Counted from the stretch's first letter, positions 33,310 to 42,487 are shown. The stretch: 64,000 bases of DNA from Gastranaerophilus sp944325835 (GCA_963931575.1 OZ007029.1:1116001-1180000); one strand, 5' to 3'. Program-made: numbers and translations. The notes: generated by a model from the letters alone, not told the origin.

Positions 33310-34908
33310 ATGGAAACTTATGGTATTGAAAAATTTGGTATTATCGGACCAAAAGCAGTTTACCGCAATTTGACTCCGGCTCAATTGACAGAAGCTGCAT
33401 TACGTTTAGGCGAAGGTTCATTATCTAATACAGGTGCTCTTGTTGTAACAACAGGTAAATACACCGGCCGTTCACCTAAAGACAAATTCATCGTTGACAC
33501 AGAAACAATTCACAACGACATCGCATGGGGTAAAGTAAACCGCCCTATCAGCAGAGAAAAATTTAATGCTATTAAAGGCAAAATCGCGGCTTACTTACAA
33601 AACAGAGAAGTATTTATTTTTGACGGCTTTGCCGGCGCAGACAAAAAGTACACCCAAAAATTCCGTGTAATTAACGAACTTGCAAGCCAAAACATGTTTA
33701 TTCACCAGTTGTTAATCCGTCCTACAGCGGAAGAACTTGCAAGCTATGGCGAACCGGATTACACAATCCTTTGCGCCCCTGGCTTCAAATGCGATCCGGA
33801 AGTTGACGGCGTAAATTCAGAAGCTTGCATCGCTATCGACTACGAAGCTCACACAATCATCATCTGCGGTTCTCAATACGCAGGCGAAATCAAAAAATCA
33901 GTATTCGCAACAATGAACTACGTTATGACTAAGAAAAACGTACTTCCAATGCACTGTTCAGCAAACATGGATCCTGCAACCGGTGAAACTGCTGTATTCT
34001 TCGGGCTTTCCGGCACAGGTAAAACAACCTTGTCTGCAGATCCTAACCGCAAGTTAATCGGTGATGATGAACACGGCTGGTCACCTGACGGTATCTTCAA
34101 CTTTGAAGGCGGCTGCTACGCAAAATGTATTAACCTTTCAGCAGAACACGAACCTGAAATCTTTAACGCAATTAAATTCGGTTCACTTGTTGAAAACGTT
34201 GTTATGGATCCTCAAACCAGAGAATTTGACTTCAATGACGGTTCTCTGACAGAAAACACACGTGTTGGTTATCCTATTGATTACATCAACAACGCACAAA
34301 TTCCTTCAAAAGGCGGAATTCCGAAAGTTGTTATCTTCCTTACAGCTGATGCGTTCGGCGTATTGCCTCCAATTTCAAGATTGGACAAAAACGCTGCAAT
34401 GTACCACTTTGTAACAGGTTTCACATCAAAACTCGCAGGTACTGAACGCGGCGTTACAGAACCGCAGCCAACATTCTCAACATTGTTCGGCGAACCGTTC
34501 ATGCCAATGGATGCTTCAGTTTACGCAAAAATGTTGGGTGACAAACTTGAACAATACGGTACAAAAGTTTACTTAGTTAACACCGGCTGGGCTGGCGGAA
34601 GCGCTGCAATGGGTGCAAAACGTATGAAACTTGCTTACACCCGTGCAATGGTAACAGCAGCACTTAACGGTTCATTTGACAGCGTAGAATTCAAACACCA
34701 CGACGTATTCAATGTAGATTATCCTACATCCTGCCCTGGTGTTCCTGATGAAATGCTTGACGCTCGCGGAATGTGGGCTGACAAATCAGCTTATGACGCA
34801 GCTGCTAACAAACTTGCTCAAATGTTTGCAGATAACTTCTCAAGCAAATATCCGAACATGCCGGCAGAAATCGTTAACGCAGGCCCTAAAGCAACAGCTA
34901 ACGTTTAG
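33310..34908 (+). CDS. pckA: ATP-dependent phosphoenolpyruvate carboxykinase
   Basis: Interconverts oxaloacetate + ATP and PEP + CO2 + ADP; in gut fermenters it often runs towards oxaloacetate. Motifs: TGKYTGRSPKDKFIV near residue 49, kinase-1a GLSGTGKTTLSAD near 232, kinase-2 LIGDDEHGW near 252, and TRVGYPI near 318. 532 residues is normal for the ATP type. Strong Shine-Dalgarno AAGGAGGAAG. The codon choice is the most regular of the window, as in a highly expressed gene. Closed by a terminator. Confidence 0.97.
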   Translation: METYGIEKFGIIGPKAVYRNLTPAQLTEAALRLGEGSLSNTGALVVTTGKYTGRSPKDKFIVDTETIHNDIAWGKVNRPISREKFNAIKGKIAAYLQNREVFIFDGFAGADKKYTQKFRVINELASQNMFIHQLLIRPTAEELASYGEPDYTILCAPGFKCDPEVDGVNSEACIAIDYEAHTIIICGSQYAGEIKKSVFATMNYVMTKKNVLPMHCSANMDPATGETAVFFGLSGTGKTTLSADPNRKLIGDDEHGWSPDGIFNFEGGCYAKCINLSAEHEPEIFNAIKFGSLVENVVMDPQTREFDFNDGSLTENTRVGYPIDYINNAQIPSKGGIPKVVIFLTADAFGVLPPISRLDKNAAMYHFVTGFTSKLAGTERGVTEPQPTFSTLFGEPFMPMDASVYAKMLGDKLEQYGTKVYLVNTGWAGGSAAMGAKRMKLAYTRAMVTAALNGSFDSVEFKHHDVFNVDYPTSCPGVPDEMLDARGMWADKSAYDAAANKLAQMFADNFSSKYPNMPAEIVNAGPKATANV

Positions 34909-34950
34909 GCGGCACACCTCGAAATGGAGGGAAAGTCAAAAATTAAAAAA

Positions 34951-34978
34951 GCTCTGTAAGAAATTACAGGGCTTTTTT
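34951..34978 (+). terminator. Terminator of pckA
   Basis: GCTCTGTAA/TTACAGGGC stem with a GAAA loop and a run of six T. On the minus strand just beyond lies a CATTGCGAGGAACGCCGTG-type intergenic repeat (about 34985-35020). Confidence 0.85.
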
Positions 34979-35051
34979 GTATTGCGGTTTTGCTTCGACA
35001 CGGCGTTCCTCGCAATGATGCGAAAGTAATAAAAAGGGCGGAACCCCGCAT

Positions 35052-35339
35052 TTACCCTTGTTTAAAGACAACGCCTTTAGTACCTTTAGGGTATTCCCAG
35101 CCGAGCGATTTTTTCTCGCATACGATTTTGCACGCGCCGCACTCGAGGCAGTTTTCATAATTTACACAAAGTTCCTGACGCTCTTCCGACCATTCGTAAA
35201 CTTTGGCAGGGCAAACAAAGGTGCAGCATTTGCTGACGCATTCGCGGCAATCTTCCTGACAGGGATGAAGGTGAGATTTATCATCCGTCACGTATTTAAC
35301 AGTTGAAAGTTTTTTATCTATATCAATATTTTCACTCAT
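35052..35339 (-). CDS. fixX: Ferredoxin-like protein FixX
   Basis: Small ferredoxin partner of FixC. Cys-rich motifs CQEDCRECVSKCCTFVCP and CLECGACKIVCE; the C-terminal one is a standard cluster-binding set. The 95-residue protein starts at the ATG before SENIDIDKK, overlapping the fixC stop as ATGA, so translation is coupled. It carries electrons between the flavoprotein and quinone. No fixA or fixB is in the window. Confidence 0.85.
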   Translation of the reverse strand: MSENIDIDKKLSTVKYVTDDKSHLHPCQEDCRECVSKCCTFVCPAKVYEWSEERQELCVNYENCLECGACKIVCEKKSLGWEYPKGTKGVVFKQG

Positions 35340-36628
35340 CGAATCATCCCCCAAAGCAGTCTGATAAATCCCCACGCATCCTTAAACAGTTCCACCACAT
35401 TGCGTCCGGTAAAGAAATGTTTCATAAATCTCCAGTATTTCAGGCGTTTCGGGATACTGTCAACAGACGTAAACATTTCAAAAAATCCATTAATTTCCTT
35501 GAAATAATAGTCAAAGAAAGATGAACGCCGGTCATGCGCAACGTCCATGAGGTAACGGTATGCTTTCAAATCCTTCAAAACGAATGAGTCCTCAAGCTTT
35601 TCCTGATAACGGATTAAAAGTTCTTCGCCGTATTCCTCTTTTTGAATAGCAAGAATTGCGGTTTCGCCCGCAAGTTTTCCGCTAATCATCGCGAGGTTTG
35701 TGCCCTCCCAGTGAAGGTTATTCACGAGCATGCCTGCATCCCCCGCAATCATAACCCCGTTTGCGTAAAGCTGCGGAACTTTTTTATACCCGCCCTCCGG
35801 AATCAGATGCGCAGAGTATTCAAGAAGTTCCCCGTCTTTTATAAGCGGCGCAATTGCAGGATGTTTTTTCAATTCTTCAAGAAGTTCATAAGGCGTCTGT
35901 CTGTGTTCAGTAAGTTCATTCAGCGTAATACCAAGGCCGATACTTACTGAATTTTCATTAGTATAAAGGAAACCCAGCCCGAGTTTGCCGAGCATTGAAG
36001 AGCCGAAAATCTGATAAACACAGCCCTGACCGTCCTCAATATTAAAGCGGTCATTAATTTTTTCTTTATCAAGTTTTATAACTTCTTTTACACTCAAAGC
36101 AACATCTTGCGGCGACATGTCCTCACGCAAGCCGATTTGCTTTGCCAGAAGAGAATTTACACCGTCTGCAAGAATAACAAGTTTTGACGAAATATCTTCA
36201 AGTTCTGTTCTGACACCGACAACAAAATCGTTCTCCACCAGAAGCTCTTTTACAACGGTTTCCTCAACGACAATGACACCGGCCTTGCGCGCTTCCTCCG
36301 CCATCCAGCGGTCAAACTTCGCACGAATTACCGTATAACTTGAAGCCTCCGGGTTATTATTCCTGTAGGAAACAACCGTAGAATCATCTTTCCCCAGTAT
36401 TGCATACTTATGCTCAACATTTTTACGTTCAAGCGGCGCCTCGGTTTCAAAATTCGGGAAAATTTCTTTAGTCGGCTGCGTATAAATCGCACCGCCAAAC
36501 ATATTTTTAGAACCGGAAAATCTTCCGCGTTCAATCAAAATAACCCTTAAACCCGCTCTTGCAACCGTAATCGCCGCAGAAATTCCGGCCGGTCCGCCGC
36601 CTACCACAATAACATCAGTTGTTTCCAT
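35336..36628 (-). CDS. fixC: FAD-dependent ETF-quinone oxidoreductase FixC
   Basis: Membrane-associated flavoprotein passing electrons from electron-transfer flavoprotein to quinone, or part of a bifurcating FixABCX complex. FAD fingerprint VVGGGPAGISAAITVARAG at the N-terminus, NMFGGAIYTQP near residue 42, and the second nucleotide motif GVMIAGDAGMLVNNLHWEG near 287. 430 residues, as usual. AAGAGG precedes the ATG. Neighbour menG suggests menaquinone is made. Confidence 0.88.
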   Translation of the reverse strand: METTDVIVVGGGPAGISAAITVARAGLRVILIERGRFSGSKNMFGGAIYTQPTKEIFPNFETEAPLERKNVEHKYAILGKDDSTVVSYRNNNPEASSYTVIRAKFDRWMAEEARKAGVIVVEETVVKELLVENDFVVGVRTELEDISSKLVILADGVNSLLAKQIGLREDMSPQDVALSVKEVIKLDKEKINDRFNIEDGQGCVYQIFGSSMLGKLGLGFLYTNENSVSIGLGITLNELTEHRQTPYELLEELKKHPAIAPLIKDGELLEYSAHLIPEGGYKKVPQLYANGVMIAGDAGMLVNNLHWEGTNLAMISGKLAGETAILAIQKEEYGEELLIRYQEKLEDSFVLKDLKAYRYLMDVAHDRRSSFFDYYFKEINGFFEMFTSVDSIPKRLKYWRFMKHFFTGRNVVELFKDAWGFIRLLWGMIR

Positions 36629-36686
36629 AAATAACCTCTTTTAAAATCTATTATACAATAAATTATATTCATTGTAAAATGGGAAT

Positions 36687-37211
36687 ATGATTATCACAGC
36701 AGGCGAATTCAAAGGGCAGAAAATTACGGCGCCGGACGAAAAGATTACGCGGCCAACGCTTTCTAAAGTCAGAATGGCGGTGTTTAATACGCTGCAGGCA
36801 CAGATTGATTTTGAAGGCAAAAGCTTCTTTGATATGTTTGCAGGCTCCGGAATTATGGGACTTGAGGCGCTTTCGCGCGGGTTTTCACACCTTACTGCCT
36901 GCGAAAAGAATCCAAAAGCCGCTGCGGTATTAAAAGAAAATTTCAGAAAGTTCAGTCGTTTACGTGATATAAAACTTATCACCGGTGACAGTCTGAAACT
37001 CGCAGAAAACATGACAGGCCAATTTGATGTAATTTACATTGACCCGCCATATTTCTCGGGAATCTATGAAACAAGCCTCAGAGCTGTCAGGCATCTGGGC
37101 GGACTTGTAATCCTTGAACACGTTGTCGAAGTGGATTTTTCCGGCCGGGAAGTTGTTAAACAGAAAAGATATGCCGACAAATATATCACCTTCTTATGCC
37201 AACATATTTGA
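36687..37211 (+). CDS. rsmD: 16S rRNA (guanine-N2) methyltransferase RsmD
   Basis: Methylates G966 of 16S rRNA. SAM-binding FFDMFAGSGIMGLEALSRG near residue 47 and catalytic IDPPYF near 117. RPTLSKVRMAVFNTL is the N-terminal family motif. 174 residues, normal. TAAAAT lies six bases before the ATG (leaderless pattern). First of the rsmD-tatD-tlyA-ctpA series. Confidence 0.92.
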   Translation: MIITAGEFKGQKITAPDEKITRPTLSKVRMAVFNTLQAQIDFEGKSFFDMFAGSGIMGLEALSRGFSHLTACEKNPKAAAVLKENFRKFSRLRDIKLITGDSLKLAENMTGQFDVIYIDPPYFSGIYETSLRAVRHLGGLVILEHVVEVDFSGREVVKQKRYADKYITFLCQHI

Positions 37212-37225
37212 TATATAATAGCTTT

Positions 37226-38005
37226 ATGAACACTTACATAGTAGATACGCACTCTCACGTTGATATGATTGAGAGTATTACAATCGAAGAAGTTATCCAA
37301 AACGCACACGACGCAGGGGTCGACAAAATTATATTGCCGTGTGCCTATCCGCGTGACATTGAAAAAATTAACGAACTGACGCTTAAATACAAAGAATTTT
37401 ACGGGCTTTTAGGCGTTCACCCCTCGGAAGCCCGCGATTGGACAGACGATTTGGCAGATAAAATCCGCACAATCACAGCCGAAAACAAAAAAATTGTCGG
37501 AATTGGCGAAATAGGTCTGGATTACTACTGGGATAAATCTTTCAATGACGTGCAAAAAGATGTTTTTATCAAACAAATTCAGCTTGCAAACGAGTTAAAT
37601 CTTCCGATATGTGTTCACGACAGAGAAGCGCACCTTGACACTTTGAATATTCTAAAAGAACACAACAACGGCTCAAAAGTAGTTCTGCACTGTTTTTCGG
37701 GCAGCGTGGAATTTATGCGGGAATGCCTGCGGGAAGGGATTTACATAGCTCTCGGCGGTGTTGTTACCTTCAAAAACGCAGTCAAGGCAAAAGAAGTTGC
37801 GCAAGCTGTTCCGCTTGACAAACTTCTCCTTGAAACAGATGCCCCTTATCTTGCACCGGTTCCGTTCCGCGGCAAGGAAAACCAGCCTTCTTATACAAGA
37901 CTTATTGCCGAAGAAATTGCAAAACTTCGCGAAATCAGCGTTGAAGAGGTCGAACGGCAGACAACACTAAATGCGCACCATATCTATAATCTGGGGGAAA
38001 TTTAA
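37226..38005 (+). CDS. tatD: TatD-family metal-dependent hydrolase
   Basis: TIM-barrel metallohydrolase with DNase activity in characterised members. Metal ligands: VDTHSHVD at the N-terminus, GEIGLDYYW near residue 93, CVHDREAH near 128, HCFSG near 153 and LLETDAPYLAP near 205. 259 residues. The ATG used here has TATAAT ending six bases upstream. An earlier start inside rsmD is unlikely. Its stop overlaps the tlyA start (TAATG). Confidence 0.92.
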   Translation: MNTYIVDTHSHVDMIESITIEEVIQNAHDAGVDKIILPCAYPRDIEKINELTLKYKEFYGLLGVHPSEARDWTDDLADKIRTITAENKKIVGIGEIGLDYYWDKSFNDVQKDVFIKQIQLANELNLPICVHDREAHLDTLNILKEHNNGSKVVLHCFSGSVEFMRECLREGIYIALGGVVTFKNAVKAKEVAQAVPLDKLLLETDAPYLAPVPFRGKENQPSYTRLIAEEIAKLREISVEEVERQTTLNAHHIYNLGEI

Positions 38006-38820
38006 TGAAAAAAGAACGTTTAGACAAATACTTAGTAGACCTCGGATTTTTTGATACAAAAAGTAAGGCTTCCGCTGCAATTCTGGCAGGCGACGTTAAG
38101 ATTAACGACGAATACATAACAAAAGCCGGCTATCAGATTAACATAGAAAAAGAACACGATATTATCGTAAAACAAATGCCGTTTGTATCCCGCGGCGGGT
38201 TTAAGCTTCAAAAAGCCCTACAAACATTCCCAGTCAGCCCTCAGGATAGAATTTGTTTTGATGCAGGCGCCTCAACCGGCGGGTTCACGGACTGCCTGCT
38301 GCAAAACGGAGCGAAATTCGTTTACGCGGTCGATGTTGGCTACGGTCAGCTTGACTGGAAAATCCGTTCCAGTGAAAAAGTTAAAACAATTGAGCGGACA
38401 AACCTCAAAATAGCAGGCTTCGATGAAATTTATACGGAAGGCGAACCGGTTGCGAACCTTCTTGTCAGTGACCTGTCCTTCATTTCGCTCACAAAAGTTC
38501 TCGAAAACCTCAAAAAACTTCTCGCACCCGAGTTTCACGAAATGATTTGTCTGATAAAGCCGCAATTTGAAGCAGGTAAAGACAAAATAGAAAAAGGCGG
38601 AGTGGTCAGAAGTAAGGCAACGCACATAGAAGTTATTACCAATGTTTTAGAATTTGCCCGAACTCTGGGCTATTTTATCAACGGGCTTACCTACTCCTCA
38701 ATAAAAGGCCCGTCAGGTAACATTGAATACCTCGTCTGGCTATCTACACGTGATGAAAACGCCCAAATTCCGACTATTCAAAATGTGGTAGACGACGCAT
38801 TTTTAAATTTGAACGGTTAG
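38005..38820 (+). CDS. tlyA: TlyA-family rRNA 2'-O-methyltransferase / putative hemolysin
   Basis: S4 domain (RLDKYLVDLGFFDTKSKASA) followed by an FtsJ-like methyltransferase domain: PFVSRGGFKLQKAL, SAM loop FDAGASTGGFTDCLLQ, DVGYGQLDWKIR, and LIKPQFEAG. In characterised members it 2'-O-methylates 16S and 23S rRNA. 271 residues. Coupled to tatD by start-stop overlap. Confidence 0.92.
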   Translation: MKKERLDKYLVDLGFFDTKSKASAAILAGDVKINDEYITKAGYQINIEKEHDIIVKQMPFVSRGGFKLQKALQTFPVSPQDRICFDAGASTGGFTDCLLQNGAKFVYAVDVGYGQLDWKIRSSEKVKTIERTNLKIAGFDEIYTEGEPVANLLVSDLSFISLTKVLENLKKLLAPEFHEMICLIKPQFEAGKDKIEKGGVVRSKATHIEVITNVLEFARTLGYFINGLTYSSIKGPSGNIEYLVWLSTRDENAQIPTIQNVVDDAFLNLNG

Positions 38821-38891
38821 TTTAATAATTCCGCGTCTTACTCTAAAAGTATATTGATTAAAAAATATCGTTGATGTTAAATTATGGTGTT

Positions 38892-40115
38892 ATGAAAAAA
38901 TGGTTATTCGCAATTACATTATTTATCATAGTAGTATTAAATGTTCTCTTTCTACAATACACAAACAACAACACTCATTTGGTGGAAGAACTGGAACAAA
39001 ACCACGATCAGGTATCATATCAAAAACTTTTTGACAACACCTGGGCAGAAATCAAAGATAATTACTACGATCCGAGCCTGAATAAACAAATCTGGTACCG
39101 TTGGAAAGAACACTACAGAGGCAAAATTAAAACCGAAGCCGATGCAAAAGTCGCAATAGATTCAATGCTTGCGAGCCTTAACGATCCGTATTCAAAATAT
39201 ATGGACAAAGAGGAATACTCCGAGCAAAATTCCTCTATAGCCTCAAAAATAGTCGGTATAGGGGTAAATATAGCGTCAATCTCCGGCAAAATTACCATTA
39301 TAAACGTAATGGACGGCTCGCCCGCGCAAGCTGCCAATCTGCAAGCCAACGACATAATTTATGCAGTCGACGGCAAAGCCATAAGCGGTATGCCTATTGC
39401 AGAAGTTGCAAACCTCGTCAAAGGCAAAGAAAATTCCGTTGTCGACCTGACGATACTTAGAAATAACGAAAAAATTAATAAAAAAATTACCAGAAAAGAA
39501 ATTAAAATAAAAACCGTCAAATCTTCTATTGACAAAAATATCGGTTACATTCAGATTTCAACGTTCGTAAGCGTAACGACACCGAACGATTTTCTGGATG
39601 CGCTTGAAAAAACCCAGAATACCGACGGATTAATAATAGATCTGCGCGGAAATACCGGCGGCTTGCTGCCGAACGCGGTATTTATCGCCAATCTGTTCAT
39701 TCCGGAAGGTAATATAGTCAGCATTGTCGGACGCGACGGCTACAAATTCGACATTGCAGCACAAAATCTGGACTTCAAAATAAACAAACCGCTTGTAATA
39801 CTTGTTGACGGCAACTCCGCCAGCGCAAGCGAAATCCTCTCAGGAGCGCTTAAAGATTACAAAAAAGCTGTCCTTCTGGGAACAAAAACTTACGGCAAAG
39901 GTATGGTTCAAAAAATCATCCCGCTTCAAAACGATACAGGACTTAACCTGACTATCGCCAAATACCTTACCCCGAAAGGTAACGACATCAATAAAAAAGG
40001 TATAGAACCCGATTATAAAGTTGAATTTACGATAAATGACTTAAAAAATCAAAATGACGTACAACTTGCTGCCGCCAAAAATATACTAAAAACAATGGTG
40101 TCACATAATAAATAA
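38892..40115 (+). CDS. ctpA: Carboxy-terminal processing protease (S41)
   Basis: Periplasmic serine protease. An N-terminal membrane anchor (MKKWLFAITLFIIVVLNVLF), PDZ domain at about 95-175 (GIGVNIASISGKITIINV...), then the S41 domain with Ser in DGNSASASEILSG and the general-base Lys in TYGKGMVQK. 407 residues from the ATG of the anchor. Last of the rsmD-tatD-tlyA group. A weak long-loop hairpin with a T run follows. Confidence 0.92.
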   Translation: MKKWLFAITLFIIVVLNVLFLQYTNNNTHLVEELEQNHDQVSYQKLFDNTWAEIKDNYYDPSLNKQIWYRWKEHYRGKIKTEADAKVAIDSMLASLNDPYSKYMDKEEYSEQNSSIASKIVGIGVNIASISGKITIINVMDGSPAQAANLQANDIIYAVDGKAISGMPIAEVANLVKGKENSVVDLTILRNNEKINKKITRKEIKIKTVKSSIDKNIGYIQISTFVSVTTPNDFLDALEKTQNTDGLIIDLRGNTGGLLPNAVFIANLFIPEGNIVSIVGRDGYKFDIAAQNLDFKINKPLVILVDGNSASASEILSGALKDYKKAVLLGTKTYGKGMVQKIIPLQNDTGLNLTIAKYLTPKGNDINKKGIEPDYKVEFTINDLKNQNDVQLAAAKNILKTMVSHNK

Positions 40116-40130
40116 AGCCAAATTTACCGG

Positions 40131-40180
40131 AAGATTACCGGAAATACCTAGAGTTTTTACCCCTTACAGGTAATCTTTTT
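40131..40180 (+). terminator. Possible terminator after ctpA
   Basis: AAGATTACC (40131-40139) pairs with GGTAATCTT (40169-40177), followed by T and C runs. The 29-base loop makes it weak. Confidence 0.45.
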
Positions 40181-40250
40181 CCCCTCTGCATCAAGTAGAA
40201 TAATAGTATATCAGTTATATTAATAAAACTTATTTATTATGGAGTTTATT

Positions 40251-40550
40251 ATGTTAATGAGTCACGATTGCAACAGATATAATAGAATTGAACTAAAAAA
40301 CGTTGACAAAGACATTGTTTATTGGCTTGAAGATATTATTGATGAAAACAACGGACGCATAGAGCGCAAAGAATGGAAAAGCAAATATAACAGTTACGTT
40401 GTCTACGATTACGAACCCTTTTGCACAGAGGGCTTTGAAATAAATATAGTGGTAACTTCCTACGATGAGGCTTACCTTAAGTTCATAAAATATCTCTACG
40501 AAGAAAAAATGAATACCATAGAATTTCTGAATAATTGCATTAATGCGTAA
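40251..40550 (+). CDS. Small hypothetical protein (99 aa)
   Basis: Not recognised. MLMSHDCNRYNRIELKN... is acidic and Tyr-rich (YNSYVVYDYEPF, EAYLKFIKYLYEEKM) with no signal peptide. The ATG is preferred because GGAG lies seven bases ahead. It is convergent with a small XRE regulator, five bases apart, at the edge of the accessory region. Confidence 0.6.
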   Translation: MLMSHDCNRYNRIELKNVDKDIVYWLEDIIDENNGRIERKEWKSKYNSYVVYDYEPFCTEGFEINIVVTSYDEAYLKFIKYLYEEKMNTIEFLNNCINA

Positions 40551-40555
40551 AACCG

Positions 40556-40759
40556 CTAGCGCAAAATATTAATATCAAAATTCAAAATATCAGCAAGTTT
40601 AACGACAAGAAAAAATTTAGGGTGTTGCAGCCCGGACTCAATCAATGATATAGTCCGAGTTGAAACACCCGCTTTTTCTGCCAGTTGTTCTTGAGAAAAA
40701 TCATTCCTCACACGTTCAACCTTTATAAGTCTGCCTAATTTTTTCAAATCATAATCCAT
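40556..40759 (-). CDS. Small XRE-family HTH regulator (67 aa)
   Basis: One Cro/CI helix-turn-helix makes up the protein (RNDFSQEQLAEKAGVSTRTI, then ESGLQHPKFF). TATATT lies five bases ahead of the ATG, with no Shine-Dalgarno. Third small XRE protein of this window; the other two are at 28991 and 60021. It lies next to the prepilin B promoter, on the other strand, so it could regulate that gene; this is inference from position only. Confidence 0.8.
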   Translation of the reverse strand: MDYDLKKLGRLIKVERVRNDFSQEQLAEKAGVSTRTISLIESGLQHPKFFLVVKLADILNFDINILR

Positions 40760-40778
40760 ATATAAATATATTAAAGTC

Positions 40779-40807
40779 TTGACACCATTAGTTCTATATA
40801 GTAAACT
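40779..40807 (+). promoter_or_regulatory. Promoter of prepilin B
   Basis: TTGACA, a 17-base spacer and TAAACT, the same -10 word as prepilin C, giving a leader of about 66 bases. CATGT-T-ACATG, a small inverted repeat, lies just after it. Confidence 0.6.
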
Positions 40808-40878
40808 ACATGTTACATGATATAAACATCATATAGCAAGTAGTAAAGTTCTTGCTTTTATTTTAGAAAGGATAGATT

Positions 40879-41907
40879 ATGACAAAACACATTGCATTCA
40901 GCAGGGCTGGAAAAAATCAACATACTGTTATAACTCATGCCTTTACTATGGCCGAAATATTACTGTCATTAACGATTATTGGAGTTGTGGCCGCGATAAC
41001 ATTGCCGAGTTTGACAGGCAACATAAACGAGCGAACATGGAACACGCAAAGGAAAGCCCTTTATGCTCGTATGTCACAGGCAATCGCCTTAATGCCGGCA
41101 CTTAATGGTTACGGAACATTAAAAGAGGAAAGCTCGGCCGGAGCAAGCGATGCAGTCGATACCGCAGCCGAAACTTTTGTCACTGAAGGACTTGCGAAAG
41201 TTCTAAAAATAAATAATATTTGCGACAGCGAACATTTGGAAGATTGCGGTGTACCAGAAAAATACACCGATTTACTCGGGTCTCCAAAAGTTACACCAAC
41301 AACTCTTTATAGTTTAGCCAGCTATTTCCAATCTATGGCCTGGTGCGGTCTGTCATTTTCAATACCTAATACAAAGACGGTAGCTTTTGAAACACAAAAT
41401 GGAGAATCTCTAATAACATATTATAATCCTAATTGTCAGGCAAGTTTTTTAAATAGTGAAATTACTGATAGTTATGGACATACTTTCCAATTTGTACAAA
41501 CAATTATGTGTGTGAATTTTATATATGACTTAAATGGGAATAAAGGACCCAATACAGTTGGTAAAGACATAGGATTTCTAACCGCATTCAATTCTACAGA
41601 TCCGATTGTTGTTGCACCAATGCCAGCCAACAGAAGGGTAAACAACGGAAACGCTATTAGCTATGAAGAAGCTATTTCTGTCTGTAGGAAATCAGATGAT
41701 ACAATGAGACTACCCAATATTGATGAGCTTTCTTCACTATCCATTAACAGCGCATTATCAGGTCTGGTTGGGACAGGTGACGGTCAGGATTATTGGTCCG
41801 GAACAAAATACTCCTCAACCGAAGTATGGGGGCAAGATACCGATGTTGGCGGCAGGTTTGTTACAAGTATAAATGACAACGGTAGAGTTTTATGTGTTCA
41901 ACGATAA
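40879..41907 (+). CDS. Prepilin B: prepilin-like protein with DUF1566-like C-terminus
   Basis: Paralogue of prepilins A and C. Leader of 21 residues ending HA|FTMAEILLSLTIIGVVAA, Glu at mature position 5. The C-terminal domain resembles DUF1566/Lcl: EEAISVC, MRLPNIDELSSL, DYWSGTKYSS, and a final CVQR. 342 residues. AAAGGA lies seven bases before the ATG and the gene has its own promoter. Unlike A and C there is no G tract, so it should be expressed constitutively or under other control. The middle (about residues 75-230) shares only patches with its paralogues, such as DLNGNKGPNTVGKDIGF. Confidence 0.9.
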   Translation: MTKHIAFSRAGKNQHTVITHAFTMAEILLSLTIIGVVAAITLPSLTGNINERTWNTQRKALYARMSQAIALMPALNGYGTLKEESSAGASDAVDTAAETFVTEGLAKVLKINNICDSEHLEDCGVPEKYTDLLGSPKVTPTTLYSLASYFQSMAWCGLSFSIPNTKTVAFETQNGESLITYYNPNCQASFLNSEITDSYGHTFQFVQTIMCVNFIYDLNGNKGPNTVGKDIGFLTAFNSTDPIVVAPMPANRRVNNGNAISYEEAISVCRKSDDTMRLPNIDELSSLSINSALSGLVGTGDGQDYWSGTKYSSTEVWGQDTDVGGRFVTSINDNGRVLCVQR

Positions 41908-41908
41908 C

Positions 41909-41941
41909 AAAAAAAACTCCGAGTAGTAAACCTAATCGGAG
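41909..41941 (-). terminator. Terminator for gene 42047-42487
   Basis: CTCCGA/TCGGAG stem with a 13-base loop. On the minus strand eight T follow. It lies about 105 bases past the stop of the minus-strand gene; it has no T run for prepilin B. Confidence 0.6.
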
Positions 41942-42046
41942 GAAATGTGTCATAAAGGAAGTGTGTAATGTGGAGTTTGTATAAGTAAAACCTCTCTCAC
42001 AGGATTAAAACCGTGTTTTCCCTCACTTAACGTGCGGGAATGCGGC

Positions 42047-42487
42047 TTACTCCTGTTTGTTAAGTGATATCATATTAATGATATTGTCGAAAGCTTCTTG
42101 TAACGGTGTTGTCAGATCTGCCGCCAGCAATTCCTGTATCGGCGTTGACACATCCGTATTCAAAATATCGTACAACGGGGTCGATACATCCGTGTTTAAA
42201 ATATTCATTACGCGATCTTTGAAAACTTTTTTCTTATGAGGTTTTCTGACATAATTGCGCAGGTCGATAACCTCTTTTTTCAAATCTACACACGAGAAAT
42301 CGTCCAGTAAATTTTCTAAAACGTCCAGCGTTTCAATTTCATTAATCTCAATGTTTTCTTTAAATTCGTTAACATCGATTTCTTTAATCCCCTCCATAGC
42401 AGCCTGCAACGGGAATTCTTCAAAAGTTAGTGTTTTACAGTCCAGGGGCACAAACTTTTTTTCCTTGAGGTAAGATGTATTTGCCAT
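42047..42487 (-). CDS. Hypothetical acidic protein with a 12-residue C-terminal repeat
   Basis: Not recognised. The 146-residue product is acidic and Leu/Glu/Asp-rich in the first 80 residues, then basic (VRKPHKKKVFKDRV). It then carries three tandem copies of a 12-residue unit: NTDVSTPLYDIL, NTDVSTPIQELL, AADLTTPLQEAF. There is no signal peptide. TTTGTGG/AAGGAG-type sequence lies just before the ATG. It sits in the surface-protein region, divergent from a secreted protein gene. Confidence 0.7.
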   Translation of the reverse strand: MANTSYLKEKKFVPLDCKTLTFEEFPLQAAMEGIKEIDVNEFKENIEINEIETLDVLENLLDDFSCVDLKKEVIDLRNYVRKPHKKKVFKDRVMNILNTDVSTPLYDILNTDVSTPIQELLAADLTTPLQEAFDNIINMISLNKQE

